From Rugosibacter sp. (GTDB lineage: Bacteria; Pseudomonadota; Gammaproteobacteria; Burkholderiales; Rhodocyclaceae), in the NCBI GenBank assembly GCA_004322535.1, contig SCUZ01000073.1, positions 1 to 55,894 of the forward strand: a stretch of DNA of 55,894 nt, written 5' to 3'. The stretch's first letter is position 1. Every line of letters begins with the position of its first letter. Shown one piece after another: positions 42,560 to 53,269 of this stretch. The translations under genes and the position numbers were made by a program. The notes below the pieces were generated by a model that saw only the letters and a list, made by a program, of their open reading frames with translations, was not told the origin of the DNA and did not search any database.

Positions 42560-43417
42560 TCACTGGTGCAACAAAAAATCCCGCACGGGGGCGATTTGCG
42601 CTTCATCCATCAGCATTGGCGCATGGCCAACACCAGGAATTTCGATGAGTTTTGCGTGCGGGCCGCGCTGGGTCATGGCTTGCGCGGTTTGCGGTGTCAG
42701 CAGATCCGATTTTTCGCCGCGCAGGAGCAGGGTGGGGCAGGTGATGGCGTCGAACAGCGGCCAGAGCTCGACATCCTTGCCACCGCTGAGTTGCTGTCCT
42801 TGGCGGTAGACTTGCGCGATGCCGGGGTCATAGACAAATTCGATTTTTCCATCTTTCGCTTCGCGCACGACATGCACGGTCAGGTGTCGCCATTGGGTAT
42901 CGGTGAGCGGACCAAACGGGGCGGAAACCTTGCGCACATAGGCTTCGGCTTCTTCGATGCTGTCAAAGCGTGGCGGCGTGCCGAGATAATCGCCAATGCG
43001 CGCTAATGAAACCGCCGTGACGACGGGGCCGACATCGTTGAGCACGAGTCGTCGAATCGGATTGCCGGGCTGCGCGGCGAGCGCCATGCCGATCAGCCCG
43101 CCCATGGAGGTGCCCAGCCAATCCACGGTTTCCACGTTCAGCCGAGCCAGCAGCGCGACCATGTCGGCGCAGTATTGCGGCATGACGTAAAGCGATTTGT
43201 TAGCCAGCCAATCGCTCTTGCCACGCCCCGCGACGTCGGGGCAGATCACGCGGTAATCAGCCTCTAGCGCTTGCGCCAGAAAATCAAAATCGCGCCCGTT
43301 GCGCGTCAAGCCATGCACGCAGACCAGCACCCTGGGATTATCCGCATTGCCCCATTCGACATAGGCCATCTGGTGGAAGCCAGCGGTGCTCAGACACTTC
43401 ACTTTACCTTCACGCAT
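42560..43417 (-). CDS. Alpha/beta hydrolase
   Basis: A 285-residue alpha/beta-fold hydrolase of unknown substrate. The oxyanion-hole strand reads VCVHGLTRNGRDFD, the nucleophile elbow is LGTSMGGLIG (Ser), the acid is probably Asp in LLRGEKSDLLTP and the catalytic His is in GVGHAPMLM. The family is common beside srkA-like genes in betaproteobacteria. 31 bases separate it from the upstream srkA gene, so the two are probably co-transcribed. Confidence 0.93.
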   Translation of the reverse strand: MREGKVKCLSTAGFHQMAYVEWGNADNPRVLVCVHGLTRNGRDFDFLAQALEADYRVICPDVAGRGKSDWLANKSLYVMPQYCADMVALLARLNVETVDWLGTSMGGLIGMALAAQPGNPIRRLVLNDVGPVVTAVSLARIGDYLGTPPRFDSIEEAEAYVRKVSAPFGPLTDTQWRHLTVHVVREAKDGKIEFVYDPGIAQVYRQGQQLSGGKDVELWPLFDAITCPTLLLRGEKSDLLTPQTAQAMTQRGPHAKLIEIPGVGHAPMLMDEAQIAPVRDFLLHQ

Positions 43418-43448
43418 GGTTTGTTTCCTTTCAGTTTTTGAATCCGTT

Positions 43449-44471
43449 TCAGGACATTGTCAGCGCGGGTTCCTGCATGCGGGCGATTTGCTCGCGCAGT
43501 TCGAGAATGCGCTCTTCCCAATACCGGTTGGTCGCAAACCACGGGAAGGCGGCCGGAAACGCCGGGTCATCCCAGCGTCGCGCAAGCCAGGCGGAATGAT
43601 GCAACAGGCGCAGGGTGCGCAGCGCTTCGATCAGATGCAGCTCGCGGTCATCGAATTCGCGGAACATTTCATAGCCAGTCAGCACATGCCGGAACTGCTG
43701 CCCCATGTCTTCGGCATCGCCGGACAACAGCATCCATAAATCCTGTATCGCCGGACCCATGCGGGCGTCGTCGAAGTCGACAAAGTGAGGGCCGCCTTGC
43801 TCATTTGGCTCGCCTGGCGTCCACAACACATTGCCGGCATGGCAGTCACCATGCAGGCGTAGCTGCTGCACCTGGCCAGCGTGAGCAAAGCAGTAACGCA
43901 CCCCTTCCAGCGCCTGATCAGCTACGCCTTGCCAGACGGATTCCAGCTCCGGCGGTAGCGTTTGGTTGTCCAGCAGCCAGTCGCGCGGCTCAGTGCCGAA
44001 GCTTTGCATATCGAGCGTTTCGCGGTGAATAAATGGCTCACATTCGCCGACCAGATGGATACGCGCCATCAGGCGGCCCATCCATTGCAGCACTTGCGGG
44101 TTATCAAATTCCGGCGCGCGGCCGCTCTGGCGCGGATACACGGCGAAGCGAAAAATGGAATCTGATTTGGCGTCGGCATGCGTGAACAGGGTTTGCCCAT
44201 GGATGATCAAGGGCGCGACGACAGGCAGTTCGGCTTCCAGCATGGCGGCAACAAACGCATGTTCTTCGGCAATTTGCGCATCAGACCAACGCCCCGGCCG
44301 GTAAAACTTGGCGATCAGCGGCGTGCTGTCTTCAATGCCAATCTGCCAGACACGATTTTCGTAACTGTTGAGTGCCATGAGTCCGCCATCGCAGCGGAAG
44401 CCGACATTTTCCAGCGCATCAAGGATGCACTCCGGCGCAAGGCCGGCAAAGGGGAGGGCAGGCGACGACAT
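43449..44471 (-). CDS. srkA: Stress response kinase A (YihE/RdoA)
   Basis: A Ser/Thr protein kinase of the choline-kinase-like fold that protects against stress-induced death, acting with the Cpx and MazEF pathways in E. coli. The 340-residue protein keeps the nucleotide-binding LIAKFYRPGRWS lysine, the catalytic HGDCHAGNVLW (Brenner-type HxDxxxxN) and the metal-binding DFDD in HFVDFDDARMGPAIQDLWML. SYENRVWQ near the N-terminus is a strong family marker. Normal length. Confidence 0.95.
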   Translation of the reverse strand: MSSPALPFAGLAPECILDALENVGFRCDGGLMALNSYENRVWQIGIEDSTPLIAKFYRPGRWSDAQIAEEHAFVAAMLEAELPVVAPLIIHGQTLFTHADAKSDSIFRFAVYPRQSGRAPEFDNPQVLQWMGRLMARIHLVGECEPFIHRETLDMQSFGTEPRDWLLDNQTLPPELESVWQGVADQALEGVRYCFAHAGQVQQLRLHGDCHAGNVLWTPGEPNEQGGPHFVDFDDARMGPAIQDLWMLLSGDAEDMGQQFRHVLTGYEMFREFDDRELHLIEALRTLRLLHHSAWLARRWDDPAFPAAFPWFATNRYWEERILELREQIARMQEPALTMS

Positions 44472-44479
44472 CAGGCGAG

Positions 44480-45244
44480 TTATTCCAGCCAGATGCAGCT
44501 TGCCATGCGGCCGGTGATGCCATCGCGGCGGAAGGAGTAGAAGAGATCAATGTCACGCACCGTGCAAAAATCGGCGCCGGTGATACGACGGATATTCAAT
44601 GCTTGCAGGCGCTGGCGGGCTAGAAGATAAATGTCGCATAGCCATTTGTCTGCCGCGATCGGGGTGAAGGCTTGTGCTGCTTGCTTATCATGGGCAAGAA
44701 ACGCATCGCGCACGTCTGCGCCAACTTCAAATGCTGTTGGACCAATCGCCGGGCCGAGCCAAGCCATGAGCTGCTCTCCTGGTGTTTGCATTGCCGTTAC
44801 GCTGGCTTCGATCACGCCGTCGGCCAACCCGCGCCAGCCGGCATGCACGGCGGAAACCACGCTGGCGTTGTCATTGCACAGCAGCACCGGCAGGCAGTCT
44901 GCCGTGAGTACGCCGCAGACGACGCTGCGCCGGCGCGTGAAACCGGCATCGGCCTCAATGCCAGATTGAACGCGTGCTGCATCCACGCACAGCGTGCCAT
45001 GCACCTGGGTCAGCCACGGTGGATCGGCAGGCAGGCTGCGGCGCAACTGCGCGCGATTGGCGGACACTGCAACGGCATCGTCACCCACGTGGGACGCCAG
45101 ATTAAAACTCGTCCACGGCCCCGTGCTGAAGCCATGCGCGCGCGTGGTAACCAGCGCGTGCACACCAGCAGGGGCGGGCCAGTCGGGGATGAGCAGATTA
45201 CTTATGCCGGATTTCTCCATCGGGTTTTCCACTGAGTTTTCCAC
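44480..45244 (-). CDS. pgeF: Peptidoglycan editing factor PgeF (YfiH/laccase domain)
   Basis: A copper- or zinc-dependent enzyme once called polyphenol oxidase; in E. coli it removes misplaced L-Ser from peptidoglycan precursors. The fold markers are present: TRAHGFSTGPWTSFNLASHVGDD, the first metal His region, CGVLTADCLPVLLC with His ligands in AVHAGWRGLADGV, and the closing CTVRDIDLFYSFRRDGITGRMAS. I chose GTG at 45244 because GAGGAG lies six bases before it (254 residues); the ATG at 45220 with weak GGAA gives 246. Both overlap the rluD 3' end. Confidence 0.93.
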   Translation of the reverse strand: MENSVENPMEKSGISNLLIPDWPAPAGVHALVTTRAHGFSTGPWTSFNLASHVGDDAVAVSANRAQLRRSLPADPPWLTQVHGTLCVDAARVQSGIEADAGFTRRRSVVCGVLTADCLPVLLCNDNASVVSAVHAGWRGLADGVIEASVTAMQTPGEQLMAWLGPAIGPTAFEVGADVRDAFLAHDKQAAQAFTPIAADKWLCDIYLLARQRLQALNIRRITGADFCTVRDIDLFYSFRRDGITGRMASCIWLE

Positions 45245-46238
45245 TAGCGTCTCCTCGAAGATCTTCCAGCAGCTGCGCAAAATCATCCGGCAAGGGCGAT
45301 TCCCATGACACATCGAGCTTGCTGACCGGATGCACTAGCGCCAATTGCCAGGCATGCAGCGCCTGCCGCCTGAAGGCATCGATTCGCGCATCGCCACTGC
45401 ATGTCTTGCCATAGACCGGGTCGCCCGCCAGCGGGTTCCCGCGTGAGGCAAGATGCACGCGAATCTGATGCGTGCGCCCTGTTTCCAGCTGGCATTCCAG
45501 CAGCGTGGCTTTGGCAAAGCGTTCGCGCACCAGATAGTGTGTTCGTGCTTCCCTGCCACGATTGTTCACGCCCCGCACCACGGCCATTTTGGTGCGATGT
45601 ACGGGATGGCGGCCCAGCGGCGCATCAATCGTGCCACCGTGTTCGATTATGCCCAGTGCCAAGGCCAGATAATGGCGATGCACGGTACGCGCCTGAAGTT
45701 GGCGCACCAGACCGGTTTGCGCGGTGAGGGTTTTAGCGACTACCAGCAAGCCGCTGGTGTCTTTGTCCAGACGATGCACAATGCCTGCCCGCGGAATTTC
45801 TGCCAGTTGCGGCGCATGGTGTAGCAGGGCATTGAGCAAGGTGCCGCTGGCATTGCCATTGCCCGGATGCACCACCAGCCCGGCAGGTTTGTCGATCACG
45901 ATCAACTCGTCGTCTTCAAACACGATGGTTAGAGCAATGTCTTCGGCCGCGTGGTCATGTGTTTGCAAGATCCCGCTCATGTCCGCCGAAAAATCTATCC
46001 GTTCCCCCCCCAGCACATGGCTCTTGCCTGCCGCTGGCTTGCCATCCAGCTGTATCAGGCCGGCTTTCAACCATTCCTGCAAACGGCTGCGCGAATGTTC
46101 AGGATAGAGCTTGGCCAGTGCGGCGTCAAAGCGCATGCCGGCACAGTCATGGGGGATTGCCAGTGTCGTGGGCAGTGAGGTCACGGTTTTGCTTGGGCTA
46201 TAATCCGCCGGAATTTCTTGCGAGGCATCATTCATCAT
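45198..46238 (-). CDS. rluD: 23S rRNA pseudouridine synthase RluD
   Basis: Makes pseudouridines 1911, 1915 and 1917 in 23S rRNA helix 69. The N-terminal S4 domain (AGMRFDAALAKLYPEHSRSRLQEWLKAGLIQLDG) and the catalytic Asp motif (AGIVHRLDKDTSGLLVVAKT) are clear, with GRTHQIRVHLA later. From ATG 46238 it is 346 residues. That start overlaps the divergent bamD ATG by two bases; a GTG at 46184 would avoid this and still keep the S4 domain, so the true start may be there. It is followed by pgeF in the usual order. Confidence 0.93.
   Translation of the reverse strand: MMNDASQEIPADYSPSKTVTSLPTTLAIPHDCAGMRFDAALAKLYPEHSRSRLQEWLKAGLIQLDGKPAAGKSHVLGGERIDFSADMSGILQTHDHAAEDIALTIVFEDDELIVIDKPAGLVVHPGNGNASGTLLNALLHHAPQLAEIPRAGIVHRLDKDTSGLLVVAKTLTAQTGLVRQLQARTVHRHYLALALGIIEHGGTIDAPLGRHPVHRTKMAVVRGVNNRGREARTHYLVRERFAKATLLECQLETGRTHQIRVHLASRGNPLAGDPVYGKTCSGDARIDAFRRQALHAWQLALVHPVSKLDVSWESPLPDDFAQLLEDLRGDASGKLSGKPDGEIRHK
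46199..46204 (+). promoter_or_regulatory. Candidate -10 box of bamD
   Basis: A consensus TATAAT lies 32 bases before the bamD ATG, inside the 5' end of the annotated rluD frame. No good -35 is seen. GCGAGG at 46220-46225 is the likely bamD ribosome site. Confidence 0.45.
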
Positions 46239-47061
46239 GCGTAGTTTAGCGGCAATCCGGCGAACACTCTCTTCAACCGCCCTGATCGGTGGATTCTTGT
46301 TTGCCTCCTTCCTCACGGGATGCGGCGTTTTGCCGGATCAAATCGATGAAACCGCCAAGTGGTCAGCGCAAAAACTCTACACTTCGGCCAAAGAAGCCAT
46401 TAGCGAAGGCGGCTATGACTTGGGCATCAAGTATTTCGAGAAACTCGAATCACGTTTCCCCTACGGGCAATATGCTCAGCAGGCGCAGCTTGAAGTCGCT
46501 TATGCGTATTACAAAAAAGAGGAAACCGCTTCGGCGCTGGCTGCTTGTGACCGCTTTATTCGTTTGCACCCGAATCACCCCAATGTGGATTATGCGTATT
46601 ACCTCAAGGGGCTCGCCAATTTCAATGAAGACCTCGGCCTGCTGGGCCGCTTGAGCAACCAGGATCTCACCGAGCGCGACCCCGGGGCGGCGGCAGATTC
46701 TTTTGATGCATTCAAAACCCTGGTCACGCGTTACCCCAAGAGCCGCTATACGCCGGATGCCACGCTGCGCATGAATTATCTTGTCAATGCGCTGGCTTCG
46801 CATGAGGTGCATGTGGCGCGGTATTACATGAAGCGCGGTGCCTATGTGGCCGCACTCAATCGTGCGCAAGCATCCATTAAAACCTACCCCAATGCGCCCG
46901 CCAATGAAGAAGCCCTCTTCATCATGGTGAAAGCGTATGACTTGCTGGGCGTGAATGATCTGCGCGACGATACCGAGCGCATCATGCGCAAGAATTTCCC
47001 CAAGAGCGAGTACTATGCGCGCGGCTTGAATCGCACCGAACCGTGGTGGAAGCTCTGGTAA
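46237..47061 (+). CDS. bamD: Outer membrane protein assembly factor BamD
   Basis: Essential lipoprotein of the BAM complex that inserts beta-barrel proteins. The 274-residue protein starts with a lipoprotein signal (basic MRSLAAIRR, hydrophobic core, LTGC lipobox with Cys29) and then has five TPR-like repeats (KEAISEGGYDLGIKYFEKLESRFPYGQYAQQAQLEVAYAYYK is read here as the first, positions about 47-90, given for orientation by its ends only). The signature RFPYGQYA, RLHPNHPNVDYAYY and RYPKSRYTPDA blocks are intact. It is divergent from rluD, the conserved arrangement. Confidence 0.95.
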   Translation: MRSLAAIRRTLSSTALIGGFLFASFLTGCGVLPDQIDETAKWSAQKLYTSAKEAISEGGYDLGIKYFEKLESRFPYGQYAQQAQLEVAYAYYKKEETASALAACDRFIRLHPNHPNVDYAYYLKGLANFNEDLGLLGRLSNQDLTERDPGAAADSFDAFKTLVTRYPKSRYTPDATLRMNYLVNALASHEVHVARYYMKRGAYVAALNRAQASIKTYPNAPANEEALFIMVKAYDLLGVNDLRDDTERIMRKNFPKSEYYARGLNRTEPWWKLW

Positions 47062-47100
47062 TCATATGGCGATCTCCCTGGCACTGACTTATACACCTAC

Positions 47101-47475
47101 ATGAAACTGCTGCGCCTTCTTCTCGTTTTCATGCTCTCGTTAGCGATACCCTTTGCGGCGTCGTCTGCGGTTGTTATGGAAATGACGATGAGCCGTTGCC
47201 CGATGCAAGGCGAAAATAATACGTCGATGTCGGCAATGTCGGCAGAGCATGACTGCTGCGATACAGAGGAATCTGCACCTGGCAAGCCGCACGCTCCAAA
47301 TCCATGCAAGTCAGGCCAAACCTGCAAAATCTGCTCAGTGCCCTACCTTTCCCTTACTTCCGCTGTCCGGCTTCCTTCCTTGCCACCCGTTGGGCAGCTT
47401 TTTGTGGCACAACGCGATACGTCCATCCCTGCGCATGACCCGTCCGGGTTGTGGCGTCCTCCGCGCTTTCCCTGA
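47101..47475 (+). CDS. Small exported Cys/Met-rich protein beside cusCBA
   Basis: A 124-residue protein of unknown family with a signal peptide (MKLLRLLLVFMLSLAIPFAASS). The mature part has Met residues (VVMEMTMSRCPMQGENN), then six Cys in MSAEHDCCDTEESAP and NPCKSGQTCKICSV, and ends DPSGLWRPPRFP. Small proteins of this build open several proteobacterial heavy-metal efflux operons, and their Cys/Met/His content suggests metal binding or sensing in the periplasm. It starts 39 bases after bamD and 95 bases before the TolC-family gene. A second protein of similar plan lies at 53270. Confidence 0.78.
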   Translation: MKLLRLLLVFMLSLAIPFAASSAVVMEMTMSRCPMQGENNTSMSAMSAEHDCCDTEESAPGKPHAPNPCKSGQTCKICSVPYLSLTSAVRLPSLPPVGQLFVAQRDTSIPAHDPSGLWRPPRFP

Positions 47476-47570
47476 TTCCTGCTGATCTGTCGGTCTGTGC
47501 GGCATAAGCCGCTCGGCCATTTGCGTGTTGTTTTTGTATTCCGCACGCCATCAAGCCAAGGAGTTGGAAC

Positions 47571-48815
47571 ATGTCCCACCACTGGAGTCATTGTGCATTG
47601 CCGCTAGCACTGGGCATGCTGTTAGGTGTTGCCCACGCCACACCACTGAGCTTTACAACGGCGCTTGAACTGGCTGAACATCAGTCGCCCAATCTTGCCG
47701 CCAATACCGCGCAGATCAACGCCGCGCAGTCGTCTGCCATTCCGGCAGGTGCGTTGCCTGATCCCAAATTATTTATTGGTATCGATAACCTCCCTGTGAC
47801 GGGTGAGGATCGTGGTCATCTCAACCGCGACTTCATGACCATGCAGAAAATTGGCATCATGCAGGAGATACCCAATGCCGACAAGCGCAAGGCGCGTGAA
47901 GCGGTGGCATCGGCCAGCATTGATGTTGCCTCGGCTCAGCGTCAAATCACACGTTTGCAGGTGCGGCGTGATACAGCCATTGCCTGGCTCAATGTTTATT
48001 ACATCGAGCGCAAGTTTGCGCTATTCGATGCACTGGATCAGGAAAACAAAATCCTGAATGATGCTGTCAAGGCGCAAATCGCAGGCGGGCGCAGCCCCGT
48101 GGTGGACGCCGTCATGCCACGCCAGGAGGCAGCGCAATTAGCCGACCGGCGTGACGATCTTGCCAGCGACTTGGCCAAAGCCCGTGCCATGCTGCGCCGT
48201 TTTGTGGGCATGGCTGCCAACGAGCCATTAGCGGGCGAGCCGCCAGTGCCCTTGCTGGATGCCGAACATCTGCGCCAGCAATTGCATCAGCATCCTGAGT
48301 TGCAGGTTTTCGTTGCGCAAACCCGCAAGGCGGAAGCGGAAGTGCATGAGGCGGATGCCATGAAACAATCTGACTGGGGCGTCGAGCTGGCCTACCAGAA
48401 GCGCGCGCCACAATATAGCGACATGATCTCGGTGCAATTCACCTTCGATTTGCCTATTGCCACAGCACGCCGCCAAGACCCGTTGATTGCGGCCAGGCAA
48501 CAGGAACTCTCAAGGATCGAAGCCGACCGTGAAGCCATGCTGCGTGACCACGCCAATCAACTGGAAAATGACCTGGCAGATTACGTGACGTTAAGGCGGC
48601 AACTCGAGCGCGCAGAACAAACGGCGTTGCCGTTGGTTCAGCAAAAAGTCGATCTGCAAATGGCCAGCTACAAGGCTGGTAAAAGCGACCTCACCAGCCT
48701 GCTCGCTGCGCGCCGCGAGTTGATTGACCAGCGGCTCAAGATCATCGAATGGCAAGCCCGGCATGCCGTGATTGTGGCACAACTGCATTTTGCCTATGGG
48801 GAGACTGCACCATGA
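47571..48815 (+). CDS. cusC: TolC-family outer membrane channel, CusC/CzcC type
   Basis: Outer-membrane component of the tripartite metal efflux pump. The 414-residue protein has a signal peptide (ending VAHAT), no lipobox Cys, and two outer-membrane-efflux repeats rich in Ala/Gln/Glu helices (ALELAEHQSPNLAANTAQINAAQ, MQEIPNADKRKAREAVASASIDVASAQRQ). It resembles CzcC-like proteins used with CusA/CzcA pumps. GGAG stands before the ATG. Its stop overlaps cusB by four bases. Confidence 0.9.
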   Translation: MSHHWSHCALPLALGMLLGVAHATPLSFTTALELAEHQSPNLAANTAQINAAQSSAIPAGALPDPKLFIGIDNLPVTGEDRGHLNRDFMTMQKIGIMQEIPNADKRKAREAVASASIDVASAQRQITRLQVRRDTAIAWLNVYYIERKFALFDALDQENKILNDAVKAQIAGGRSPVVDAVMPRQEAAQLADRRDDLASDLAKARAMLRRFVGMAANEPLAGEPPVPLLDAEHLRQQLHQHPELQVFVAQTRKAEAEVHEADAMKQSDWGVELAYQKRAPQYSDMISVQFTFDLPIATARRQDPLIAARQQELSRIEADREAMLRDHANQLENDLADYVTLRRQLERAEQTALPLVQQKVDLQMASYKAGKSDLTSLLAARRELIDQRLKIIEWQARHAVIVAQLHFAYGETAP

Positions 48816-50110
48816 ACAAGAACACTTTCAAGATTATTGTGTTGTCATTCATTCTGGCCGCCATGAGTGGCGGCATTGGTTACTGGGCCGCCAAGCCGCA
48901 GAGTGCTGGGAAACCTCTGGCTAAATCGGCAGAAAAGCCTGTCAAGCTTGAACCCAAGGTGCTGTACTGGTACGACCCGATGGTGCCCAATCAGCGCTTT
49001 GACAAACCGGGCAAGTCACCTTTCATGGACATGCAATTGGTGCCGCAATATGCGGAAGAAAAGGCTGCTGATCATGGCACTGATGTCGGCGATGGTGTTG
49101 GCAATTCGGCGGGCATCAAGATTGATCCGCGCATTGTGCAAAATCTCGGCGTTCGCACGACGCCGGTCACGCGTGGCACATTGGACAGCCCGCTGGATGT
49201 TGCGGCTAATGTGCAGCTCAACAACCGGCAAGTGGCGATTGTGCAGGCACGCACGGCTGGTTTTGTCGAGCGGGTTTATGCGCGGGCACCGGGCGATGTA
49301 ATTGCACGGGGTGCGCCGCTGGCCGATCTGCTGGTGCCTGAATGGACGGGCGCGCAAAACGAGTTCCTCGCGGTATTAAAGACTGGCGATCAAGGCCTGA
49401 TCCAATCGGTGCGCGAACGTTTGCGTTCACTGGGCATGTCACCCGACCTGATTGCCCAGGTGGAAAAATCCGGCCAGGCGCATGTCATTGTGACTATCAC
49501 GGCACCCATTGGCGGATTGATCCAGACACTGGAGGCACGCACCGGCATGGCGGTTGCGCCGGGCGCGACGCTGGCGCAGATCAATGGCCTTGATCCCGTG
49601 TGGATTGAAGCGGCGGTTCCCGAGGCACAGGCCCGTCAGGTCGCTGTTGGCAGGCGTATCAGCGCCAGCCTGGCCGCTTATCCGGGTGAAAAATTCACGG
49701 GCAAAGTTGCTGCCCTGTTGCCAGAAGTCGATAGGGAAAGCCGCACTCTGCGCGTGCGTATCGAATTGCCTAATCGCGATGGGCGCATCAAGCCCGGCAT
49801 GTTCGCGCAAGTGCGGCTGGATGCGGCCAAAAGTATTGCAACGCTGTTGATTCCAAGCGAGGCAGTTATCCGTACAGGCAAGCGCGATGTGGTGTTGGTG
49901 GCGCTAAAAGGTAGCCGTTTTGCGCCTGTTGAAGTCAAGCTTGGGCAAGAAAGCAATGGCCAGGTTGCGGTGCTGGAAGGGCTGGAAGAAGGCCGGTCCA
50001 TCGTGGTTTCAGGGCAGTTCCTGATCGATTCCGAAGCCAGTCTCAAGGGTGTGGTGGCGCGCATGAATGGTGAAGATCACAGCAGCCATGCCGTCGGAGA
50101 TGAACCATGA
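48812..50110 (+). CDS. cusB: CusB-type periplasmic adaptor (membrane fusion protein)
   Basis: Links CusA to the outer channel and hands over Cu(I)/Ag(I). From ATG 48812 it has 432 residues: an N-terminal membrane anchor ([22 protein letters not shown]), a heavy-metal-binding domain ([29 protein letters not shown], quoted here by its ends at about 50-78; the Met-bearing segment is typical of CusB), then barrel-sandwich and beta-barrel domains with [14 protein letters not shown] and [11 protein letters not shown]. Overlaps both cusC and cusA by four bases. A longer reading from 48749 lies in cusC. Confidence 0.95.
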   Translation: MNKNTFKIIVLSFILAAMSGGIGYWAAKPQSAGKPLAKSAEKPVKLEPKVLYWYDPMVPNQRFDKPGKSPFMDMQLVPQYAEEKAADHGTDVGDGVGNSAGIKIDPRIVQNLGVRTTPVTRGTLDSPLDVAANVQLNNRQVAIVQARTAGFVERVYARAPGDVIARGAPLADLLVPEWTGAQNEFLAVLKTGDQGLIQSVRERLRSLGMSPDLIAQVEKSGQAHVIVTITAPIGGLIQTLEARTGMAVAPGATLAQINGLDPVWIEAAVPEAQARQVAVGRRISASLAAYPGEKFTGKVAALLPEVDRESRTLRVRIELPNRDGRIKPGMFAQVRLDAAKSIATLLIPSEAVIRTGKRDVVLVALKGSRFAPVEVKLGQESNGQVAVLEGLEEGRSIVVSGQFLIDSEASLKGVVARMNGEDHSSHAVGDEP

Positions 50111-53100
50111 TCGAACACCTCATTCGCTGGTCGATCAGCAACCGCATTCTGGTGCTCCTCGCCACCCTCTTTTTAGCGGCATGGGGCATCTGGGCAGCCA
50201 AGACTACGCCGGTCGATGCCTTGCCTGATCTCTCGGATGTCCAGGTCATCATCCGCACCAATTATCCGGGACAAGCGCCGCAGATTGTTGAAAACCAGGT
50301 CACTTACCCGCTGGCGACCACGATGCTGTCGGTGCCCGGCGCGAAGACGGTGCGCGGCTATTCCTTCTTCGGCGATTCCTTCGTCTATGTCCTGTTTGCA
50401 GATGGCACCGATTTGTATTGGGCACGTTCGCGGGTGCTCGAGTATTTGAACCAGGTACAGGGTCGCTTGCCAACATCAGCCAAGGCGTCGCTCGGACCGG
50501 ATGCAACGGGTGTGGGCTGGATTTATGAATATGCCTTGGTAGACAAAACCGGCCGGCATGATCTTGCCCAACTGCGCAGCCTGCAAGACTGGTTTCTCAA
50601 GTACGAACTGAAAAGCCTCTCGAATGTCTCCGAGGTTGCCACTATCGGCGGCATGGTGAAGCAGTATCAGGTCGTCCTCGATCCGCTCAAGCTGGCGGCG
50701 TATCGGATTCCCCAGGCCAGGGTGATCGAAGCGATCCAGAAGGCCAACCAGGAGACTGGCGGTTCGGTGCTGGAAATGGCCGAAACCGAATACATGGTGC
50801 GCGCTTCCGGTTATCTGAAATCGCTGGACGACTTCCGCAATATTCCGCTCTCGGTGTCGGCGACAGGCATACCCATCAAGCTGGGCGACGTTGCCACGGT
50901 GCAGCTCGGTCCTGAAATGCGGCGCGGGATTGCCGAACTCAATGGCGAGGGGGAAGTCGTTGGTGGTGTCGTGATTCTGCGTTCCGGCAAAAATGCCCAG
51001 GCAACGATTGCCGCCGTCAAGACAAAACTTGCCGAGCTGAAAAAAAGCCTGCCGCCCGGGGTTGAGATCGTCACCACCTATGACCGCAGCCAGCTCATCG
51101 CGCGCGCCATCGAGAACCTGAGCCGCAAGCTGCTCGAAGAGTTCATCGTCGTGGCGCTCGTGTGCGCCATCTTCCTGTGGCACTTGCGCTCGGCCCTGGT
51201 CGCTATCGTGGCACTGCCGCTTGGCGTCATGAGTGCCTTCATCGTGATGCGCTATCAGGGTGTTAATGCGAACATCATGTCGCTCGGTGGAATTGCCATT
51301 GCCATCGGGGCGATGGTGGATGCGGCTATCGTCATGATCGAGAACGCACACAAGCAGATCGAGGCATGGCAGCATCGACATCCTGGCGAGACACTGCAAG
51401 GGGATGCACACTGGCGTGTGATCGCCCATGCCGCGGCGGAGGTCGGGCCGGCGCTGTTTTTCAGCCTGCTGATCATTACGCTCTCATTCATTCCGGTATT
51501 TACGCTGGAGGCGCAGGAAGGTCGGCTATTTGGCCCGCTGGCGCTGACCAAGACGTATGCGATGGCAGCAGCAGCGGGCCTGTCCGTGACGCTGGTTCCG
51601 GTGTTGATGGGTTACTGGATACGCGGACGAATTCCCGATGAAAACCGTAACCCGCTCAATCGCGGCCTGATCCGCGTATACCAGCCATTACTTGACAAGG
51701 TGCTGCAACATCCGAAGACAACGCTGTTCATCGCGCTGCTGGTTTTGCTGACCACGTTGTGGCCGGTCACGCGCCTTGGCGGCGAATTCATGCCGCCGCT
51801 GGATGAGGGTGATCTGCTGTATATGCCATCCGCGTTGCCCGGCCTGTCGGCAGCGAAAGCGGCGCAGCTTTTGCAACAGACCGACCGGCTGATCAAGACC
51901 GTTCCCGAAGTAGCAACGGTATTCGGCAAGGCAGGACGAGCCGAGACGGCGACTGATCCGGCACCCATGGAAATGTTCGAGACGACAATACAGTTCAAGC
52001 CGCGTGACGAATGGCGTCCGGGCATGACACCCGAAAAACTGGTGGAGGAACTCGATCGCACCGTTCGTGTCCCCGGCTTGTCCAATATCTGGGTGCCGCC
52101 GATCCGTAATCGCATCGACATGCTGGCCACTGGCATCAAGAGTCCGATTGGCGTCAAGGTATCCGGCAGCAGTTTGGCTGAAATCGACAAGGTGACACGG
52201 GCCATCGAACAGGTAGCCAAAGGCGTGCCGGGTGTGAGTTCGGCATTGGCCGAGCGCCTGGCTGGAGGACGCTATGTGGATGTGGATGTCGATCGACTGG
52301 TGGTTGCACGCTATGGGCTCAATATCGCCGATGTGCAGATGGTCGTCGCTTCCGCCATTGGCGGCGAGAATATCGGCGAAACGGTTGAAGGTCTGGCGCG
52401 CTACCCGATCAATGTACGTTACCCGCGTGAGCTGCGCGACTCGCTGGAGGGGCTGCGCAATTTGCCTGTTCTCACTGATAGGGGCCAGCAGATCACGCTG
52501 GGTACGGTTGCACGCATCCGTATCAGCGATGGGCCGCCGATGATCAAAAGCGAGAACGCGCGTCCCGCAGGCTGGGTGTACGTGGACGTGCGCGGCCGGG
52601 ACCTGGCTTCGGTGGTGTCCGATCTACGCTCGGCCGTCACCGCCCAGGTGAAGTTGCCGCCCGGCATCAGCCTTGCCTATTCCGGACAGTTTGAATATCT
52701 GGAGCGCGCTGCTGCGCGGTTGAAGCTGGTGGTGCCGGCCACCTTGCTGATTATTTTTGTGTTGCTGTATCTCACCTTCAAACGTCTGGATGAAGCGGCC
52801 TTGATCATGGCGACCCTGCCTTTTGCCCTCGTCGGTGGCGTGTGGTTTCTTTACCTGCTTGGCTACCATCTGTCTGTCGCCACCGGCGTGGGCTTTATCG
52901 CGCTGGCCGGGGTATCCGCAGAATTCGGCGTGGTGATGCTGTTCTACCTGAAACAGGCAGTTGCAAAACAGCAGGAGGGGGGCGCACCGTTGACGACGGC
53001 AGTGCTTGATGAGGCCATCCGCGAAGGCGCAGTATTGCGCGTGCGGCCCAAGGCGATGACTGTCGCAGTGATTCTGGCGGGGCTATTGCCCATCCTCCTG

Positions 53101-53256
53101 GGCAGCGGCACCGGCTCGGAAATCATGAGCCGAATTGCCGCGCCCATGGTCGGCGGCATGATCACCGCACCGTTGCTGTCGATGTTCGTGATCCCTGCGG
53201 CGTATCGATTGATGCGTGGAAGGAAGCGTGTGCGCGTTCAAGTAAAAGATTTGTGA
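50107..53256 (+). CDS. cusA: CusA-type Cu(I)/Ag(I) efflux RND transporter
   Basis: Proton-driven inner-membrane pump that ejects Cu(I) and Ag(I) through CusB and the outer channel. The 1049-residue protein has the twelve-helix RND plan. The three methionines that bind metal in E. coli CusA are present at the same numbers: M573 (LLYMPS), M623 (MEMFETT) and M672 (IDMLATG). This separates it from the Zn/Co pump CzcA. The helix-4 charged residues for proton relay are in [16 protein letters not shown]. It ends 13 bases before the next small gene. Confidence 0.97.
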   Translation: MIEHLIRWSISNRILVLLATLFLAAWGIWAAKTTPVDALPDLSDVQVIIRTNYPGQAPQIVENQVTYPLATTMLSVPGAKTVRGYSFFGDSFVYVLFADGTDLYWARSRVLEYLNQVQGRLPTSAKASLGPDATGVGWIYEYALVDKTGRHDLAQLRSLQDWFLKYELKSLSNVSEVATIGGMVKQYQVVLDPLKLAAYRIPQARVIEAIQKANQETGGSVLEMAETEYMVRASGYLKSLDDFRNIPLSVSATGIPIKLGDVATVQLGPEMRRGIAELNGEGEVVGGVVILRSGKNAQATIAAVKTKLAELKKSLPPGVEIVTTYDRSQLIARAIENLSRKLLEEFIVVALVCAIFLWHLRSALVAIVALPLGVMSAFIVMRYQGVNANIMSLGGIAIAIGAMVDAAIVMIENAHKQIEAWQHRHPGETLQGDAHWRVIAHAAAEVGPALFFSLLIITLSFIPVFTLEAQEGRLFGPLALTKTYAMAAAAGLSVTLVPVLMGYWIRGRIPDENRNPLNRGLIRVYQPLLDKVLQHPKTTLFIALLVLLTTLWPVTRLGGEFMPPLDEGDLLYMPSALPGLSAAKAAQLLQQTDRLIKTVPEVATVFGKAGRAETATDPAPMEMFETTIQFKPRDEWRPGMTPEKLVEELDRTVRVPGLSNIWVPPIRNRIDMLATGIKSPIGVKVSGSSLAEIDKVTRAIEQVAKGVPGVSSALAERLAGGRYVDVDVDRLVVARYGLNIADVQMVVASAIGGENIGETVEGLARYPINVRYPRELRDSLEGLRNLPVLTDRGQQITLGTVARIRISDGPPMIKSENARPAGWVYVDVRGRDLASVVSDLRSAVTAQVKLPPGISLAYSGQFEYLERAAARLKLVVPATLLIIFVLLYLTFKRLDEAALIMATLPFALVGGVWFLYLLGYHLSVATGVGFIALAGVSAEFGVVMLFYLKQAVAKQQEGGAPLTTAVLDEAIREGAVLRVRPKAMTVAVILAGLLPILLGSGTGSEIMSRIAAPMVGGMITAPLLSMFVIPAAYRLMRGRKRVRVQVKDL

Positions 53257-53269
53257 TAAGCTTAAAATT

